Shown here one piece after another: positions 63,067 to 64,000 of a stretch of 64,000 bases of DNA. Below the pieces are notes generated by a model that searched no databases, had not been told where the DNA came from, and was given only the letters and a program-made list of their open reading frames with translations. Source of the stretch: JASSUD01 sp031963445 (GTDB taxonomy: Bacteria; Pseudomonadota; Gammaproteobacteria; Burkholderiales; Burkholderiaceae). The position numbers and the translations under genes are program-made. How positions within the stretch are numbered: the stretch's first letter is position 1; the number at the start of each line of letters is the position of its first letter. The stretch lies in the NCBI GenBank assembly GCA_031963445.1, contig JASSUH010000001.1, forward strand, positions 248,001-312,000, in the 5' to 3' direction.

Positions 63067-63348
63067 ATGGCCAATACTGCACAAGCCCGCAAGCGCGCCC
63101 GTCAGTCTGCCAATGCACGCATTCATAATGCGGCGCAACGCTCCCAGTTTCGCACGGCTATTAAAGCTGTGCGCAAAGCCATTGAGCTTGGTGACATCAA
63201 CCAGGCGAAAGAAGTGTTCCAGCATTCTGCAAAAACGCTTGATATCATTGCTGACAAAAAAATCGTGCACAAGAACAAAGCAGCTCGCCATAAGAGCCGC
63301 TTAGCTGCTGCGATTAAAAAGCTGTCTGCATCAGCAGCTGCAGCTTAA
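63067..63348 (+). CDS. rpsT: 30S ribosomal protein S20
   Basis: 93 residues, basic and helical. MANTAQARKRARQSANARIH is the canonical start. It binds 16S rRNA helices early in 30S assembly. The end is Ala/Ser-rich (ASAAAA). It is divergent from murJ, the usual arrangement. Confidence 0.98.
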   Translation: MANTAQARKRARQSANARIHNAAQRSQFRTAIKAVRKAIELGDINQAKEVFQHSAKTLDIIADKKIVHKNKAARHKSRLAAAIKKLSASAAAA

Positions 63349-63395
63349 ATTTAAGCGTTTCTTAGCGTCTGTTTAGAATTTTTCTGGCTGCGCTC

Positions 63396-63433
63396 CATGT
63401 ACCTCCAGCACTCAACAGTACTGGAGGTACATG
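63396..63433. terminator. Hairpin between rpsT and DUF3579
   Basis: Perfect 13-bp stem CATGTACCTCCAG (63396-63408) with CTGGAGGTACATG (63421-63433), 12-nt loop. No T-run; lies between two converging genes. Could be a repeat remnant, as GTCTGTTTAGAA precedes it. Confidence 0.5.
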
Positions 63434-63561
63434 CACGTCCAATTAAAAAATTGGCAAGCAGGCCCTTACCATTTCCTATTACTTTTCCACCCTTAGATGG
63501 AAACGGCATAGCGTTTCTGCTGGCTAGCGATAAGCTCCGCCCTTACTCATCTATCATCGAT

Positions 63562-63891
63562 TCAATCATGCCCTGAGTGGGTATCAGAATCCGGCAACGA
63601 ACACGCTTGCGTAATTAACAAGCCGTTGTCCCTCGCAAAATTCATCACAAAATCAAATGCCATTGGCTCGATTTGTTTGAGTTTTTCATCCACCACTACA
63701 CACTTTACGTCACCGACTACCATAGGCCGCACATAGTGAGAATATTTAAGCTTTGCATTAGGTCCACGCACACTCGGAACAAATGATGACAAGACCCCGC
63801 ATAAGCGTTCAGCCCAATCGCTTGGGCGAAATTTTTTGCCCTCTTCAGTGATCCCTTGAATAAAATATTCGCGTGCTTGTGTCTCAGCCAT
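63562..63891 (-). CDS. DUF3579 family protein
   Basis: 109 residues. YFIQGITEEGKKFRPSDWAERLC and SHYVRPMVVGDVKCVVVDEK, MAFDFVMNFARDNGLLI match this small betaproteobacterial family, which lies between rpsT and argF in Burkholderia. Function unknown. In that arrangement argF would be next, just beyond the window edge; the visible 109 bp does not show it clearly. Confidence 0.88.
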   Translation of the reverse strand: MAETQAREYFIQGITEEGKKFRPSDWAERLCGVLSSFVPSVRGPNAKLKYSHYVRPMVVGDVKCVVVDEKLKQIEPMAFDFVMNFARDNGLLITQACSLPDSDTHSGHD

Positions 63892-64000
63892 AAAAAATAC
63901 TTATTTCAAATCCGTAACCAGCTTTTTTGCTGTTATTTATAAATCTAAGAGAATTACTTATCATCCCTATCACCCTTGCCCAACCGGAAAGGAGGATGCT

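Noticed and set aside
1..64000. tRNA and rRNA genes
   Set aside because: Looked for TPsiC-arm-like GGTTC-A/G-AATCC contexts with cloverleaf pairing and for rRNA-like conserved stretches; none was convincing by eye. A tRNAscan run would be decisive.
1..64000. Transposase, integrase or prophage genes
   Set aside because: The only recombinase is XerC in its conserved chromosomal context; no transposase DDE motif or phage structural gene was found.

Overview
The window reads as chromosome of a betaproteobacterium of the Burkholderia lineage. Housekeeping blocks have Burkholderiaceae-type content and order: metK/lpxL facing each other, dapF-DUF484-xerC, dksA, hslV-hslU, argB, metX-metW, gcvT-gcvH-gcvP, lpxK-Trm112-kdsB-adk, sirB1-murJ-rpsT-DUF3579. 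Base composition is clearly lower in G+C than free-living Burkholderia. Intergenic space is full of interspersed repeats, and AT-richer islands encode Ser/Thr-rich coiled-coil proteins with no recognisable enzyme domain. That combination fits a host-restricted member of the family; an endofungal Mycoavidus/Glomeribacter-like lineage is my best guess, but this is inference.

Layout. 0-3 kb: partial secB, metK (minus) and an LpxL-type lipid A acyltransferase (plus). 3-8 kb: an accessory island between lpxL and dapF holding a 50-codon Ser/Pro-rich ORF, a coiled-coil/hydrophobic protein with a small partner gene, a decayed leucine-rich-repeat-like reading frame, and a second membrane/coiled-coil protein. 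8-19 kb: dapF, DUF484, xerC, dksA, the HslVU protease, argB, metX-metW, an AmpG-like permease and an M48 protease whose HExxH is changed to HQxxH. 19-25 kb: three tandem OmpW-type porins, a LuxR-type response regulator and a DUF2863 protein. 25-28 kb: a family-4 glycosyltransferase and an AT-rich orphan protein. 28-33 kb: the glycine cleavage genes, split by repeat elements. 33-43 kb: another Ser-rich orphan, a Rep-type helicase, putP and putA. 43-55 kb: SIS isomerase, yraN, rsmI, rlpA, an MBL hydrolase, an exonuclease-like protein, H-NS, an MFS permease, a secreted protein, an EEP hydrolase, ferredoxin-NADP reductase, an ArcB-type ornithine carbamoyltransferase, a 2OG-Fe dioxygenase and two DUF1640-like coiled-coil genes. 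55-64 kb: nadB, the lpxK-kdsB-adk cluster, sirB1-murJ, rpsT and DUF3579.

How genes work together. Glycine cleavage feeds one-carbon units and MetK makes SAM. MetX/MetW make methionine precursors. PutP/PutA import and burn proline. ArgB and an ArcB-type carbamoyltransferase belong to arginine metabolism. LpxL, LpxK, KdsB, MurJ, AmpG and RlpA build or recycle the envelope.

The most unusual structure is the dense population of about 60-220 bp palindromic or terminal-inverted-repeat elements. They fall into at least four families with similar outer ends related to AGAACCTGTTTA. They often sit exactly on stop codons (metK, ompW, the response regulator, putP, rsmI, the dioxygenase), between operon genes, or beside accessory genes. 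No transposase, rRNA, tRNA or CRISPR array was seen.
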